From Ascaphus truei (taxonomy: Eukaryota > Chordata > Amphibia > Anura > Ascaphidae), in contig CM071568.1 in NCBI GenBank assembly GCA_036426205.1, forward strand, positions 116,660,356-116,724,355: a stretch of 64,000 bases of DNA. Direction: 5' to 3'. Shown piece after piece: positions 46,357 to 58,760 of the stretch. The notes beneath the pieces are model-generated. The model worked only from the letters and a program-made list of their open reading frames with translations. It did not search any database and was not told the origin of the DNA. How positions within the stretch are numbered: the first letter of the stretch is position 1; the number at the start of each line of letters is the position of its first letter. Position numbers and translations under genes: made by a program.

Positions 46357-48271
46357 CTGAAAATATAAAAAGGTAAACTATTACCGAAAGTCAGAACCAA
46401 GAAAGTTTTAATATGCAAAAAAGGTCAAGCAAGTAAAAGGCCTTAATAGCCACACACTTCCACCAAGGTGTTAGCAAAATACATGTTGTGGCATCTTCTG
46501 AGGATGGAATATGGGAGTGTAATGGGATCTAGTCAATATTGCTGCTATGTTGTGTCACATCTGAATAACTCATGACCCACTATTCCTGGCACCTTTTCTT
46601 CCCTCTCCTTTTTACCACCATGTCAGAAGGTGAAATGCATCGGTTTAATAATCTGCAGCTACCATCGCAAACACAAAAACAAAAATGTATTCGAAAAATA
46701 AAACCGAGTTGGCAAACCAACAATACTGCAGATTGCTTCCCTGCCAAATACTCCTGGAAATAAATGAAACACTTCCATTTCTACCTTTGTTACTACCACA
46801 AGTCACATTGAGTAGTAATCCTGATATTTGTACCTGTGTTTTTGCCATAAAATGAAGTTGTCAGCATACCATGTGTATGGACCACACGGATTTCGGATAG
46901 AAAATGTGTATTCTGTCTATTTTGTCTTTCTACAACTCACCTTGTGGTGACAGAAAACATAAGGAATTACAGCAAAGGTGCAAGATGTAATAATTAATAA
47001 CTTGTTGAAAAGTACCCGATACCAAGGAATTCCTTCCTGTACATGTCATGTGTAAGTGATATCTATGCAGTGATCAAAATATTACATACCAAGATGGATG
47101 CTGTCACAGCAATTTATACATTTCAACACTTTGCACACACAAAGAAAGCTATTAACCACAGATTAAGAATAATCATGTCCCAAAATGTATTTTGTGTATG
47201 TGGTAGAAGAAAATGGCTTATGTGAAGGTTGATAACGTTAAGCATAACAAAATCGTTGCACTAAGACATTTCCGTTTTTTTTTTAACATCACATTTCCTT
47301 TTTCAGACTTAATGAGGAAAAGATTGAAACATCATCGATATAGCTTGCATTCAGCTTGTATATCTGTCTTCTTTCTTCCTATATTGAAGCCATAATAAAA
47401 AAAAAATAACGTTTACAGTATGTATTACTAAGCTTTTCAGACAGACACAGAAGGGGCAGAACCAGAAGATACAGAAGGGGAATTTCACAAAATCACTAAA
47501 GCAGTCATTCAAGTCAGTGCCAGTTACTGGGTGAGTGAGTGATGCTCCCTCCCAGAGTCCGATATCTCTGCACTAATTACACACAAAACACCTTTCTGAT
47601 GCAACCCTTAACCTGAACGCACACCTTTCTCCACAGCAATACACAGAGGACACAATATACAACATCTAGAATATGAAGAGCAGAACATCTAGTTCTAGCA
47701 GAATCCCATGCAGCACTTCATGGGGATCAGTGGAGAGATTCTTCCAGGATCGGTATAGAATAGTCTGTATGTGCTGATCCACAAACCAGTGGTTGAGAGA
47801 GCCACTGATATACAATACACATTATATGGCACAAGCTTCGGTGTCTGTAGAATGGTAACCACAAAAGTGAAGCCAACAACTCCAAACTACAAGCATTAAT
47901 CACTCTGAAGTGATGACTAGATGAACAGTCGTTGTTTGGGGCACAAAAGCATAATGGTCTAAACTGATTAATGACCTGTCTCATCTTTTAATTAACATTC
48001 AAAGATTGAAAATGGATAGAATTCAGAAAAAATCCTGCATTCTACAGATCACATCTTTAGCTGCAAGTGCTATTCATTTATGAGCAACAGCTTGCACTGA
48101 CTGATCAACTACTTAACTAACAAACATCCTCAAGTACATACATTGTGTTAGAATATATATTTAGAACTACAGATCTTAATTTAAAATCTTCAAACAGGTT
48201 CCAAAATGTCCCATACAAATATATGTCTAAGCTGCCTCCTAGGGCTGAGCTAATTGCAGATACACTGCTTT
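46357..48271. other. Upstream intron of ZNF516, nothing seen
   Basis: AT-rich, without coding or clear repeat signal. It is probably intron because the large exon starts with an acceptor. Confidence 0.5.
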
Positions 48272-48697
48272 GGGGCCTATGCAGAGAGCAGCAGAAAAGT
48301 GCGAATTCTGCTATGTTTAACATGGATGCGTGTGGCGAGTTTAAATTGGCGAGATGCGCGCTTCAGAAACGTGTAAAAACAAATTTGCGCCTTTTTTTTC
48401 CCTTTGCAATGGCCGCGAGCGGCAGCTTCTTGCCAGTTTTTTCTGGCGAGGCAAAAAGGAGACAATCGCGCCATTTTATTGGCGCGAACAGCCGCTAGAT
48501 GCCGTTCGCGCCTCTCTGCATACGGATATTTTTAAAACTGGCGAGATTGAGGTTCTCGCCAGCCGCGAGGCGAGTTTTACAAATAGAAAAGAAAAATTGG
48601 CGCGTTTTTCGGAACTCGCCATTTTCTGCTGCTTTCTGCGCGATTTTCTCCAAAAAATGGCGAATTTCGAAATAGCGCTGCTCTCTGCATAGGCCCC
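48272..48697. mobile_element. CpG-rich TIR element (MITE), 426 bp
   Basis: The left end 'ggggcctatgcagagagcagc' is matched in inverse by 'gctgctctctgcataggcccc' at the right, flanked by TTT on both sides (48269-48271 and 48698-48700). The interior is rich in 'ggcga' and 'cgcgcc' words in both orientations. The frames there overlap on both strands and look compositional. Confidence 0.8.
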
Positions 48698-48714
48698 TTT
48701 GTGTGAAAGATTAA

Positions 48715-48840
48715 ATAAGGGAGAAAATGGTATTGTAAATCAAAGGGATATAGGAATTGAACCCAAAACTGTCTATTGAAGATAACTGCTCTTTTCGCCA
48801 CGCGATGCCTCAATTTCTCAATGTTTGTATCCAATAGTCT
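48715..48840 (-). repeat. tRNA-derived SINE-like fragment
   Basis: Minus-strand 'gcgtggcgaaaagagcagtt' resembles a D-arm/A-box region. 'tttgggttcaattccta' is a good B box about 35 bp further. The remainder is too degenerate to fold as a tRNA. Confidence 0.5.
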
Positions 48841-49017
48841 GATTTTGGCCTCATGCTAAAGTGGCGTACAAATATAAAGCAGTGTGGTATAATTAGGGAT
48901 TCCGGTTTTAGGTTTTAACCTAAAAACAGCTGGAAAACACCAATTCATAATGTTACACTTCCGTTTTTATTGGTTTTTACAGGGAAATTAAGAATCAAGT
49001 CCTATGAATAATAACTA

Positions 49018-49243
49018 TTTCATGTAGCACTTTTCTCCCTATGGGACTTAAAGCGTTTCACAATTCCTGTATAGTGCACAGTATTTAACACATAGGGTTA
49101 CTTACAGACACAGTCCCTAAAAAGATGAGCTTACAATCTAAGATTTTGATTTTTGAGGCACAGGGAGAGAAGTTAAACCAAGTTCCCCTGCTTCAAACTC
49201 TGTGTCATTGTTTGCAGTCTGTGTTTTACTCACTGAGCCCCTC
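49018..49243 (-). repeat. tRNA-derived SINE with L2-type tail
   Basis: Minus-strand reading starts with 'gctcagtgagtaaaacacag' (A-box-like), has 'acttggtttaacttctc' (B-box-like), then 'tagattgtaagctc' and 'gggactgtgtctgtaa'. It ends near 'gtgaaacgctttaagtccc', a layout usual for SINEs that borrow an L2-type 3' end. Confidence 0.5.
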
Positions 49244-52200
49244 CTACTCAACCTCTTTTTGCAGCTCAGCCACAGAGGACGCGCTAGCTACCGCGCTCCT
49301 CCTCCTCCCCGTGTCACGCTTGCGAAACAAACTTGTTTGTATTGCGAAGCGCCGCTCTCCCTGTAGTGCATGTGCTAGCACGCGCACACTACTACATTGC
49401 TGTCCTAGTGTTTGTTTTGTAGCCTGCACTATGGACGAAGCCTCAAGAGACAAAGGCAACACATGGGTAGTATGAAAACAATATACAGATTTCTTTTCTT
49501 TCCAATAAAATAAAAACATGGGTTAAAAAAAATAAAAAATAAAGATGGAAAACTGGAATCCCTAGGTATAATGCAGCAGCTTAAAAATAAAACAATGAAA
49601 CCCGTACTGAATTTTAAGAAGCAGTAATTCAAAGATGGTGAAAACATATCTTGCCAATACTATTGGCTTTCCTGAATAAATAGTCAAAATTGAAAGGTGT
49701 ATTTCTTTAAAAATATGTTTTACATTTCAAGACCCCTCACTCAATCTGTTGCTGCCTGTCTATGTTCCCCCACCCTTTGCAATCTGACCTCATCCTCCAT
49801 AATTAAATGATGCATATCATACACATGCCTGACTCTCACAGAACAACACGAGGGAACTGTGGTGGTGGAAGGTAAGAGCATGTCTTATTTTACACAGAGA
49901 CAGCCCACTAATCTGAATAGTTACAGGAACAAAACATCTGGCTAGCATAAACATGCTTAAATATTGTAAAATGCTTCTAATGGTCTGATTTTAAAAACTA
50001 ATCCATCACTGTGGAGTAATTTTTTTCCCCATGATATACATTTCACCGGCGCTGGATTATGTTGGTACTAAAATAGCCTGCCCCAAGAATATATATTTAC
50101 ATAAAAATGCATGCAAAAAGTACAGATCTTACAAATAAACTCTCATTGTGAACCAAAAAAAAAAACCACTCTGGCAAACCACACAGGTGTGCTTTAAATA
50201 TTTCAATTACTTACAGAGAATATTTTTAGCTAGCTTTGTCTTGGGTGGTACAAGCACTGGGAATTGAAAAGAAGTTCACACAAGGAGTATAGCCAGTGAT
50301 ACAGTTCAAGGCTTCCAAGTAGTTGAGGCTGGATTATTTGTGGGAGGTATGGCCTTTTTACAAGATCAGCTTTATCTGCAAAAGACAGCTATATGGAATG
50401 ACACTGCACAGGACCTGCACCACACCGTGATGTCAAGCTTCTCTATATCAATTTTATAGCCAGAATTGCTTTTTCCTCAGGCACAGTGCCTGAAATGTGC
50501 TAGATGCCATCAATATAGCAGGAACAGAGATGACCCCATAAGCCGTGTGAAAGTAGAGACTATGGATCAAGCCTACTTACCTCAGTCATTTATATTTTAT
50601 TTATACACACAGAGTATATATATCCATATTGACCCAGGGTCTGAAAACCGGCCTTCTAAAAAAGACTTCGCTTTTTGTACTGTACTGTTCCACACAGTAA
50701 AACAACCAACTAACTCGTGAGCATTGTGTCTTTTCTGATGATATGATATAAGCAGAGCCAAAATTATTAACTCTGTTAATGAGTGGAAAAGCAAACACCA
50801 AATGGGTTTCAAAAAAAAAATCTTCCAGCTATCATTGATGCTAGTAATATATAATGCTTTTATCATGTAATAGACACATTGGTTTAATGCTGCATATGGT
50901 ATTGGACCACACAAATGGTCTAGGAGAGTCAAAAGCATAATGACTTCTAAAGAATGAATAGCATCTCACTCCCCGTGTGTTCCAGAAGAAAGAATGACAA
51001 ATTAAAACTGGAAAAAAAAAAAAAAAAACACACAGTGCAAGCAGATTATTTCAGTAATGTCTGGAAAGTATGGGATAGCATAGCCTACACAAGTTCTTTG
51101 ACCCGTAAGAACCCTTGTAAGTGAAATCAATAAAAGTGGTACAGTATGTAACATTACAACGCCTCATTTCACCAGCATAGTTTGGGCAATACAGTTTGTG
51201 ACAGGAAGCTTTCTCATTCAACATCTACATTTTCATTAGAATGAAGTGGAAGGCCTCAAAAGTTGGATTTTTGGAGCCGGCCTCTTTCCGTTTCTGATGA
51301 AACAAAAATGAAGCAACACTGTGTAACAAAAAAGTGATGTAGTAAAAGCTATTCTGAATAACAATTTCAGAGATGTCGAGTATTGTAAAGTCCACTCTAA
51401 CAAGATGCAGCAGCTAACTCTAAATACATACATCAGTGCGTAAGAACAAAGGGCTTCTGGGTAAGGCTCTTGGATTGATGTGCACAAAAACACATATTCC
51501 TGAAATTGCCATGCTGCTTAGTTCCAGTAAATACTACATGTTAAGGAATGACTGTCCAAGCAGCTTCGGCAATGGCTGAAAAAAAGAAGAGGGTAACCTG
51601 CACCTCTAACAGAACCACCTTCTTTCTCACATGGACACATGCTAAAATAAATTACCTGTAAAAGAAATTCAATTTTCTAAAGATTGGAATAGTAATTGCA
51701 CTTACTGCATAACAATAAAAGGAGAAAACAATGTAAACTAGCTTTGCAACACATTTTATTGCAGGTGGTCATGTGGAAAGATACCAGGTCCATCAAGCTA
51801 AATCACTAGCGTATCTCCAATCAAAGTAAACGACCATTAATTAAAAAATAAATATGTATATAAAAAGACAAACTATCTTGGCATTAGAAAGTATACCAGG
51901 AAAAGTTAAAGAGGGGACGGAGATTCCCAGTCATAAAGGTGTGTTTTTCCCCTCAAATGTAAATGTGTTTCATGCAGTACATTTTGTAGAAATACTCCTG
52001 TCTTTGTGTGGCAGAGAAGCAGAATTCAGGTGTGAAATTGTCTCCTTTCATCATTAGTTCAATTACTGAAACAGATTTAAGCACTGAACTATGCCATATA
52101 CTGTATGAAGCAAAAATAAAGATCAGTGGAAAAATACTGCCACTAGCTGGCTACTTCTGGAAATGCGGTCTTTCCCACCAAAAATATAAAAGTGCACTTT

Positions 52201-53340
52201 CTTTCAGATAAGCGAAAAAAAGCATAATTTAGCTTGTGTCTACATTAGTGTTGAAAGAAACAGTGTTGCTGAAAATTGCAATTTTTTTTGATGCCTGTGA
52301 CATCACATGACCGCGCGGCATCATTTGACGCCGCGTTGCCATGGAGACGCGTCACCGCGTCTGAATCCAGTAAAGGTTTTTTTGTTGCAGGGGCCTCACT
52401 CGATCCCCCAGCATTTAATTTAAATGCCTGGGAAAGAGCGCGGGACCTCTGCAACTGCCCGCGCCCCACCCCCCCCCCCCCACCCCAGTTTGCGCACCGC
52501 TGAGTTACTGCACACACTGGCACATTATGGTAGGTTATTCTTTTGCTAAATATGGTGCTTTTTTTGCTTTAGTTTTACAGCTGAGGAACTGATGCACAAG
52601 TCTCGTAATCTTAACCAATTATAAAGCCAGCATACGTCTTGCAAACATTCTGATATTAGGTCAGGTAACGAAGAGAGATTAAGAACAAAACTATAAACTT
52701 GATATAACAGCACATTCCTAACACAATACAGTGCATAATGATGTTGTACTTTAAACACAAAATAATTCCACTCACAGAATATTTACTCATTGTATTAAAG
52801 TATTTGCGAAGGGCTTGCACGAGTTGCTGCACTGCAGAAACACCTGGCAAAAGTACACAGGTTATCACCATAAAAAAACAATGTATATATATTTATTGAT
52901 TCAGTGGAGGTCATTCTGCATAAGTTGTACAAGCAATAGCGTTATAGAATTGCATTGCCACATACTGAAACTGATGCTGCTAAACTTAAACAACCTAACT
53001 AAAAAGGATCCTATAACTAAGATCACTCATTCAAAACCTCTGTGAATATGGCAGTAATACTGAACATGTTTCCATTCCATTGTACTACAGCATCCAACGT
53101 CTTTAACTCCTTGACATAATATCATCGTACAGTACTTTTACAGGCTCCCAGATGATTGAACAGATATTGTAGACTGCTAGACTGTTTGGATAAGAATTGT
53201 CACCAACCATGAAAGGTTTGATACCCACAGATTAGTCTTCATTGGTCAAAATATGTTTTCAGGAGGGACCTGCTTATGCTTATGAGTGTGTGTCGTCGTC
53301 GTCGTCGCTAATCCCCTCCCCCCCCCCCCCATATATATAT
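49244..53340. other. Intronic or upstream sequence, few signals
   Basis: AT-rich without supported coding. A CpG-containing palindromic piece lies at about 52295-52370 ('catttgacgccgcgttgcca' with 'gagacgcgtcaccgcg'). C and A homopolymers lie near 52469-52487 and 51012-51028. (TCG)n lies near 53292-53306. Confidence 0.4.
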
Positions 53341-53352
53341 ATATATATATAT

Positions 53353-53865
53353 TGTGATGCCGTCACTGCCCTCTAAGGGCTAGAATGGGGCAGTTCTGGG
53401 ACTTTACAGCTCTCATAGAGTTAATCATTCTGGAAAGGTCTGTTCAGCTGTGAGTTAATGAGCCTAGCCTGTATAGTCAGTAAGTGATACAGAGATTCCC
53501 CCGCCCCCCCCATGCTACCAGACACACACACACTGTTGAGAGTTATACAGAGAGTGTGAGAGAAGCTGCTGCTAGACTGATCTGGGAAGGCACACACAGA
53601 CAGCCCTGTGAGAGACTGAAAGGGGACCTGCTGCAGGTACACTGGGTAAAACTGGGGAAAGAGTTTAGTTCTCCCACGATTAGTTAGGGACTAAGCAGTG
53701 TTAGTCAGTACTCCTGGAAGGAATTAGGTCTTTTGTTTCTGTTTTGTGTTATGAGTTAACCCTGTACCTGCTTTGTACCCTGTAAATAAACACCTGCTTA
53801 GAAAGTACAGTGTTTCCTGCCTTTGATCTGGACAAAAGATCCGACGCTGGGACTGAGACGTCACA
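53353..53865 (+). mobile_element. Candidate solo LTR
   Basis: The segment starts TGTGATGCCGTCAC and ends GAGACGTCACA, with AATAAA near 53786, 80 bp from the end, as in a U3-R-U5 LTR. It inserted in a TA-rich run, so no target duplication can be judged. No coding inside. Confidence 0.5.
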
Positions 53866-54740
53866 ATATATACATACACACACACGCACACACAGTGTTC
53901 GACAATCCTATACATCTGCACGCCCGGGGCGAGTGGATTTAACATCTGGGCGAGCTCCTTTTGGCCCAAGCAGCACACGTGTTTATGTTTTTTTAAATTT
54001 TCCCTGCTTGCACTGAAAAAAAAAAAAAAAAAACCCAGTCAGTCACCCCTGCCCCCCCAGTCAGTCACGCCGTCTCCTCTCTCTCTGGTCTTCCCACTCT
54101 TCCCCCTCCTCTTCCCCCTCTCTGTATCTGGATATCTTATTTACCCTATATATCTTAACTGTCCTATACTACACCAAAATAACCTATACTGCTTTTTTCC
54201 AGATTTGACTCTCAAGTTTCAGACGGGAGACATCGGAACCGTGTGTTGATGTGACTTATGGCTAGAAGCGTTAAATGGTTCCTGAATGTTAGTGATGTAA
54301 GTGTGTGTGTGTGTGTGTGTATCTATGTAAATATAAATGAATGAAGAGCCCACAGTGTATACAGTGCTTTACAAAAGGTGTGTGTGGAGTGGCGTGTATA
54401 TTAATGGTGTGGGTAGGTGTGGAAATGTGAGAGATTGCTGCATTGCTAAAAGTGTGTGTAGATACGATGTGGTCCATATTGGTGTATAGGGATGGAATAA
54501 CATGGAGAATTTGTATGTGTAAGAGACAGCTGTGTGTGCATACATATAGCACAGTATGTATAGACATGGCCTTTAGCACTCATGGGAAGAGAGTTCACTT
54601 GTGTCAGTAATGACTCATACAATTTCGGTCTCTGTTTAGGCCACCGCTAAGTGTCCCGAACAGTTGCATACATTTGTATTCATGCAACTGTCTCTCTTTC
54701 GGTGATTACCTTTGAGTATGGCCACCGTCAGATATAGATA
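53866..54740. other. Spacer, no gene seen
   Basis: Contains a short CA run at 53873-53892, C-rich and T/C-rich stretches near 54040-54120 and a (TG)n at 54300-54320. No coding could be supported. Confidence 0.4.
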
Positions 54741-54743
54741 TAG

Positions 54744-54782
<39 letters not shown>

Positions 54783-54787
54783 TATAC

Positions 54788-54858
<71 letters not shown>

Positions 54859-54900
54859 CACACAAACCCAAACACCAACACACACACACACAACACACAC
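54741..54900. repeat. (TA)n and (CA)n microsatellites
   Basis: TA units at 54748-54785 are followed by CA units from about 54788 to 54900 with small interruptions. Frames across it are repeat artefacts. Confidence 0.95.
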
Positions 54901-54902
54901 AC

Positions 54903-55330
54903 ACAGTCATGTGAAAAGAAAGTACACCTCTTTTGATTTCCATGGTTTAATATCACGGCATAATAACAATCATCTGTTCCTTAGCAAGTCTAAAAATTAG
55001 ATAAATACAATCTCAGATGAACAACAACACGACATATTACACTGTCATGATAAATTTAACAAAAAAAAAGCCAAAATGGAGAAGCCATGTGTGAAAAACT
55101 AAGTATACCTTATGATTCAATAGCATGTAGAACCACCGTTAGCAGCAATAACTTGAAGTAATCGTTTTCTGTATGACTTTATCAGTCTCTCACATCGTTG
55201 TGGAGGAATTTTGGCCCACTCTTCTTTACAACGTTGCTTCAGTTCATTGAGGTTTGTGGGCATTTGTTTATGCACAGCTCTCTTAAGGTCCAGCCACAGC
55301 ATTTCAAATCGGGTTGAGGTCTGGACTTTA
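54903..55330 (-). mobile_element. Truncated Tc1-like element, 3' end
   Basis: The terminal inverted repeat 'acagtcatgtgaaaagaaag' lies at 54903. The transposase C-terminus reads on the minus strand from 55302 to 55117, including 'LKRAVHKQMPTNLNELKQRC' and 'ERLIKSYRKRLLQVIAANGG', typical of Tc1. The left half is missing and the copy ends at a GATA-type microsatellite. It is a different family from the copy at 18708. Confidence 0.8.
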
Positions 55331-55665
55331 TAAGATAGATAGATAGGATAGATAGAAAGAAACAGAGATGGAGATAGAGGAGAGAGAGAAGATAGAGGAG
55401 ATCGAGATAGAGATGATAGAGATAGAGGAGATAGTTAGGAGACAGAGATGATAGAGGAGATGAGAGAGGAGATAGAGATGATAGAGGAGATAGAGGAGAT
55501 AGAGATGATAGAGGAGATAGAGGAGATAGAGATGATAGAGAAGATAGAGATAGAAACAGAGGAGATCGCGATAGAGAAAGTGAAGATAGAGATAAGAGAT
55601 AGATGAGATCGAGATGATAGAGATAGAGATGATAGAGATGATGGAGATAGAGAAAGAAGTCTATA
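55325..55665. repeat. Complex GATAGA/GGAGATAGA microsatellite
   Basis: About 340 bp of irregular GATAGA, GGAGATAGA and AGATGATAGA units. The minus strand stays open and encodes Ser/Leu/Ile-rich runs that are repeat artefacts. It abuts the break point of the Tc1 fragment. Confidence 0.9.
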
Positions 55666-55720
55666 GCTGGCACTCAGAATAGTGATGTATAGTAAAGTTG
55701 CCAGTCCCATATAAATATAG

Positions 55721-55972
55721 TGTAAACGATATTACCATTCTTGCATCCGGTAAGTAAAGACCACACCCAAGTCCAGTAGTCCAAAATCACTGTATTAGGC
55801 ATATAGAAAAAAGAGACGCCCAATTCGACATTTCGGTCCCAAAGCGGGACCTTTCTCAAGGGGGGACCAAAACGTCAAATTGGGCGTCTCTTTTTTTCAA
55901 TATGCCCAATACAGTGATTTTGGTCGAGTGTGGTCTTTACTTACCAGACGCAAGAATGCTAATATCGTTTAT
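55721..55972. mobile_element. Hairpin element 1 with GGTCCC core
   Basis: 'tgtaaacgatattaccattc' at 55721 faces 'gaatgctaatatcgtttata' ending at 55972. Inner arms pair through 'gtaagtaaagaccacac', 'caaaatcactgtatt' and 'gagacgcccaatt'. The centre is 'ggtcccaaagcgggacc', then 'tttctcaagggg'. About 250 bp, non-coding. Confidence 0.85.
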
Positions 55973-55996
55973 AATATATAAAGGAAAAAAGGGACA

Positions 55997-56130
55997 GGTA
56001 CTCCTATATGCAAAAAAGTGAAATTTATTGACGTTTCGGTTGCCATTGGGACCTTTCTCAAGGAAGTGGGTCCCAGTGGGGACCAAAACATTGAGTCAAT
56101 AATTTTCACTTTTTTTGCATATAGGAGTGC
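55997..56130. mobile_element. Hairpin element 2 with GGTCCC core
   Basis: 'gtactcctatatgcaaaaaa' faces 'ttttttgcatataggagtgc'. The centre again has 'gggacctttctcaagg' and 'gggaccaaaac', as in the neighbouring hairpin, while the outer arms differ. Confidence 0.8.
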
Positions 56131-58760
56131 AAGTGCATACAGTGCTTCAACTGCAGCCAGGGTTTCTGGGAAATGACGTGCAAATGAGTACACATCTTTT
56201 GCTTCAAAACCATATGACATGGTCCCCTATAAACTTATGCCTTCTGCATTGCACAGCTTTAAATCACAGCCTGGGTTAAGATGCATTATATATATATATT
56301 GCATTTGACAGCTTTTAATTGCACTGAAACACAGATAGCATTATGCGTTATTCATTTAACCCTTTAGGCACTTTAACATATTTCACCACGTTTAGGCCAC
56401 AGGACAATAAGAACTATGCATTTAGTGTAGGTACCTGCTGAAATGGCATTTACCTTGATAGGGTTAATAAGGTTAATAATTTTATGATCAAAAGATGGAA
56501 CTAAATGACTCCTCTGTTATTAGGCTTAGGATCCAAAATGTAGAATTTCCCTAATAAAATTGCAGGTCAATTTGTGAGGAACATGCACGCACACTCGCAC
56601 ACACACACATGCACACACATGCAGACACATGCACGCACGCTCTTAACTGCTGCATTAGGCAGAGCCCATGCCGCCGTAGACCGCACGGACGCGGCATGAT
56701 CACATTGCCTTAAGGCATTGATCGCGCCCATAGACCGCACACGCGACAGCAGAGGGGGCGCACGTTGCGCGACGAATCAGATGAAATTTATTACTCGGCG
56801 CAACTGGCAGGTCACGTGAGCGGTTTGCCCGATGAGGGCAAACCAGCTCCGTGACGTCACTGAAATGCCCCCCCGACGGTACGTCTAGCATATCTGAAAA
56901 ACACACCCACTTCACGCGGTGACATCAGATGCGCATGCCTCCGCGCGGGTGAAGGCTGTATGGACTCAGCCTAATAAAGCAAGAGGAGAGACAGCAGCCT
57001 TCTTTTTTCTTGAAGAAAATAAAATCATTCTGTTTCGCAACATGAGAAATGGGGCATACATCCCTGTAGATATATATATATAGATATATATATATAGATA
57101 TATATATATAGATATATATATATAGATATATATAGATATATATATATATATATATATATATCTATCTATCTATCTATATATATATAACACTTCCACCAGC
57201 TGGGTATGTATGCTGGGTGATAATGGGGAAAGGCGGGGTTGCAGACCTGCCTAAAACATGCAGATGAGCATACAGCTATATTTGCATAATTGCATATTTG
57301 CTTTCCTGTGGAGGGTTTTTGTCACTTTTTTTACTCACCATAACTTAACTCAGTATTATGGTTTTTTATATCTGCTAAAGTACATGTCTAAATATAGACA
57401 CATACAAATTGCCAAATATGTGTCATATCACAGCCTGCTTGGAAATGACCTTTCACATTACACGATCTATATTAGATTCTACTTACAACAGGAAAATCAG
57501 TTTTTACCAATTGTATACCCAAACCGTTTAAAGTATTTCATAAAGTATGCTTCAGTTACAATTTTTTTATAGAAATGCACTAACAAATTGTTACTAAAAC
57601 AGAATATTAAATACCATCTTACTGTCCATACAAATATTTATTTTTTACATTGTCCTCTAGTGCAGAATATTGTTTTTCAACATTCAGTACTACAGAATAT
57701 ATTGTTCAATGTTGTTGTATTTTCTCCATTTCACCACTAGATGGCACCTGCCTACATTTTATTAACAAAGATGTTTTTACAGTAGCATAGCATGTGGTCT
57801 GCTCAGTGCAATCACCAGACTATAACAGAGTAATGCAAAAGGTGTATTGCAAAATGATATCAGGCCTACTGATACACACCAACATGTTTTTCTTTAGTTC
57901 TCTCCTTCTTGGGATTTTGTTACATGGTTAATTTAGTTTGTCTCACTATATTTACAGTAAATCTGTATCCATATGCTCAAATAATTTTGTGTTGCAAGTT
58001 TTCATTTGATTTTTTTACAACATGTACATTAGTTTACTATTCAGCATACTTTAGTAAAACAAGGTTAGTTTGAAACCTGTGCCCATGTGAAAGCATAACT
58101 CTAGGAGGCATTTTGTGATCAAACATGATAGAGAACCTGAATTACATTATCATAATTTCCACATTGTGCCTTGTGCTTTTTTACGATAATAAATGGTCGT
58201 TGGTAACCCAGCCTCTTGGGACTAATCCGATGCCCTTAGTCTGTCAGTCTGGTTACAAGACCATGAGTCAACTATATGAATCTTTTGCATGATTCTAATG
58301 TATTGTTTGATGGCTTAATCTTAATTGCGGTCTGTGAGTAGATTTTCTGACCATGGCTCAAGACCCAGACTGTGCTGTATAAACTGTGTAATGTGGCAGC
58401 CATAAGCTTATAGGGATCCCTGTTAAAATGGATAAGAAGCAAAAATGACACACTGACTGCTCATTTCTACGTCATTACCCAGAATCCCTGCGGCAGTGGA
58501 AGCATTGTATGGCGAGTGATTATGTGGACCTGTCGGAGACATTTGAATGTGCTCACAAATGGTATTTTTTTAAATTTATTTTTCCAAGAATGTTCATTTT
58601 CCCATTTGCTCTGGTGAAACACATTCTTCATTTTGTATCAATGAAAAGCAACTATAAAAATCTGTGGGCCATGTTTAGAAGTCCATGTTCTGATCAGAAG
58701 ATCCACTACATTTTGGATACATGTAACAAGGTTATCCCCCCCTCTCCCTAATCTAACTGA
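56131..58760. other. AT-rich region with microsatellites, no gene
   Basis: Includes CA/CATGCA-type repeats at 56590-56640, CpG-containing sequence at 56640-56950, and TATAGA-type repeats at about 57068-57186. No supported coding region. An open frame at 58509-58751 is without motifs. Confidence 0.4.

Noticed and set aside
48145..48692. Open frames across the CpG-rich TIR element
   Set aside because: They cross the element ends and read its inverted repeats; compositional.
54636..54956. Val/Cys-rich and Thr/His-rich frames
   Set aside because: They are translations of TA and CA repeats.
55239..55710. Ser/Leu/Ile-rich frames on the minus strand
   Set aside because: They are translations of the GATAGA microsatellite, partly fused to the true Tc1 C-terminus.
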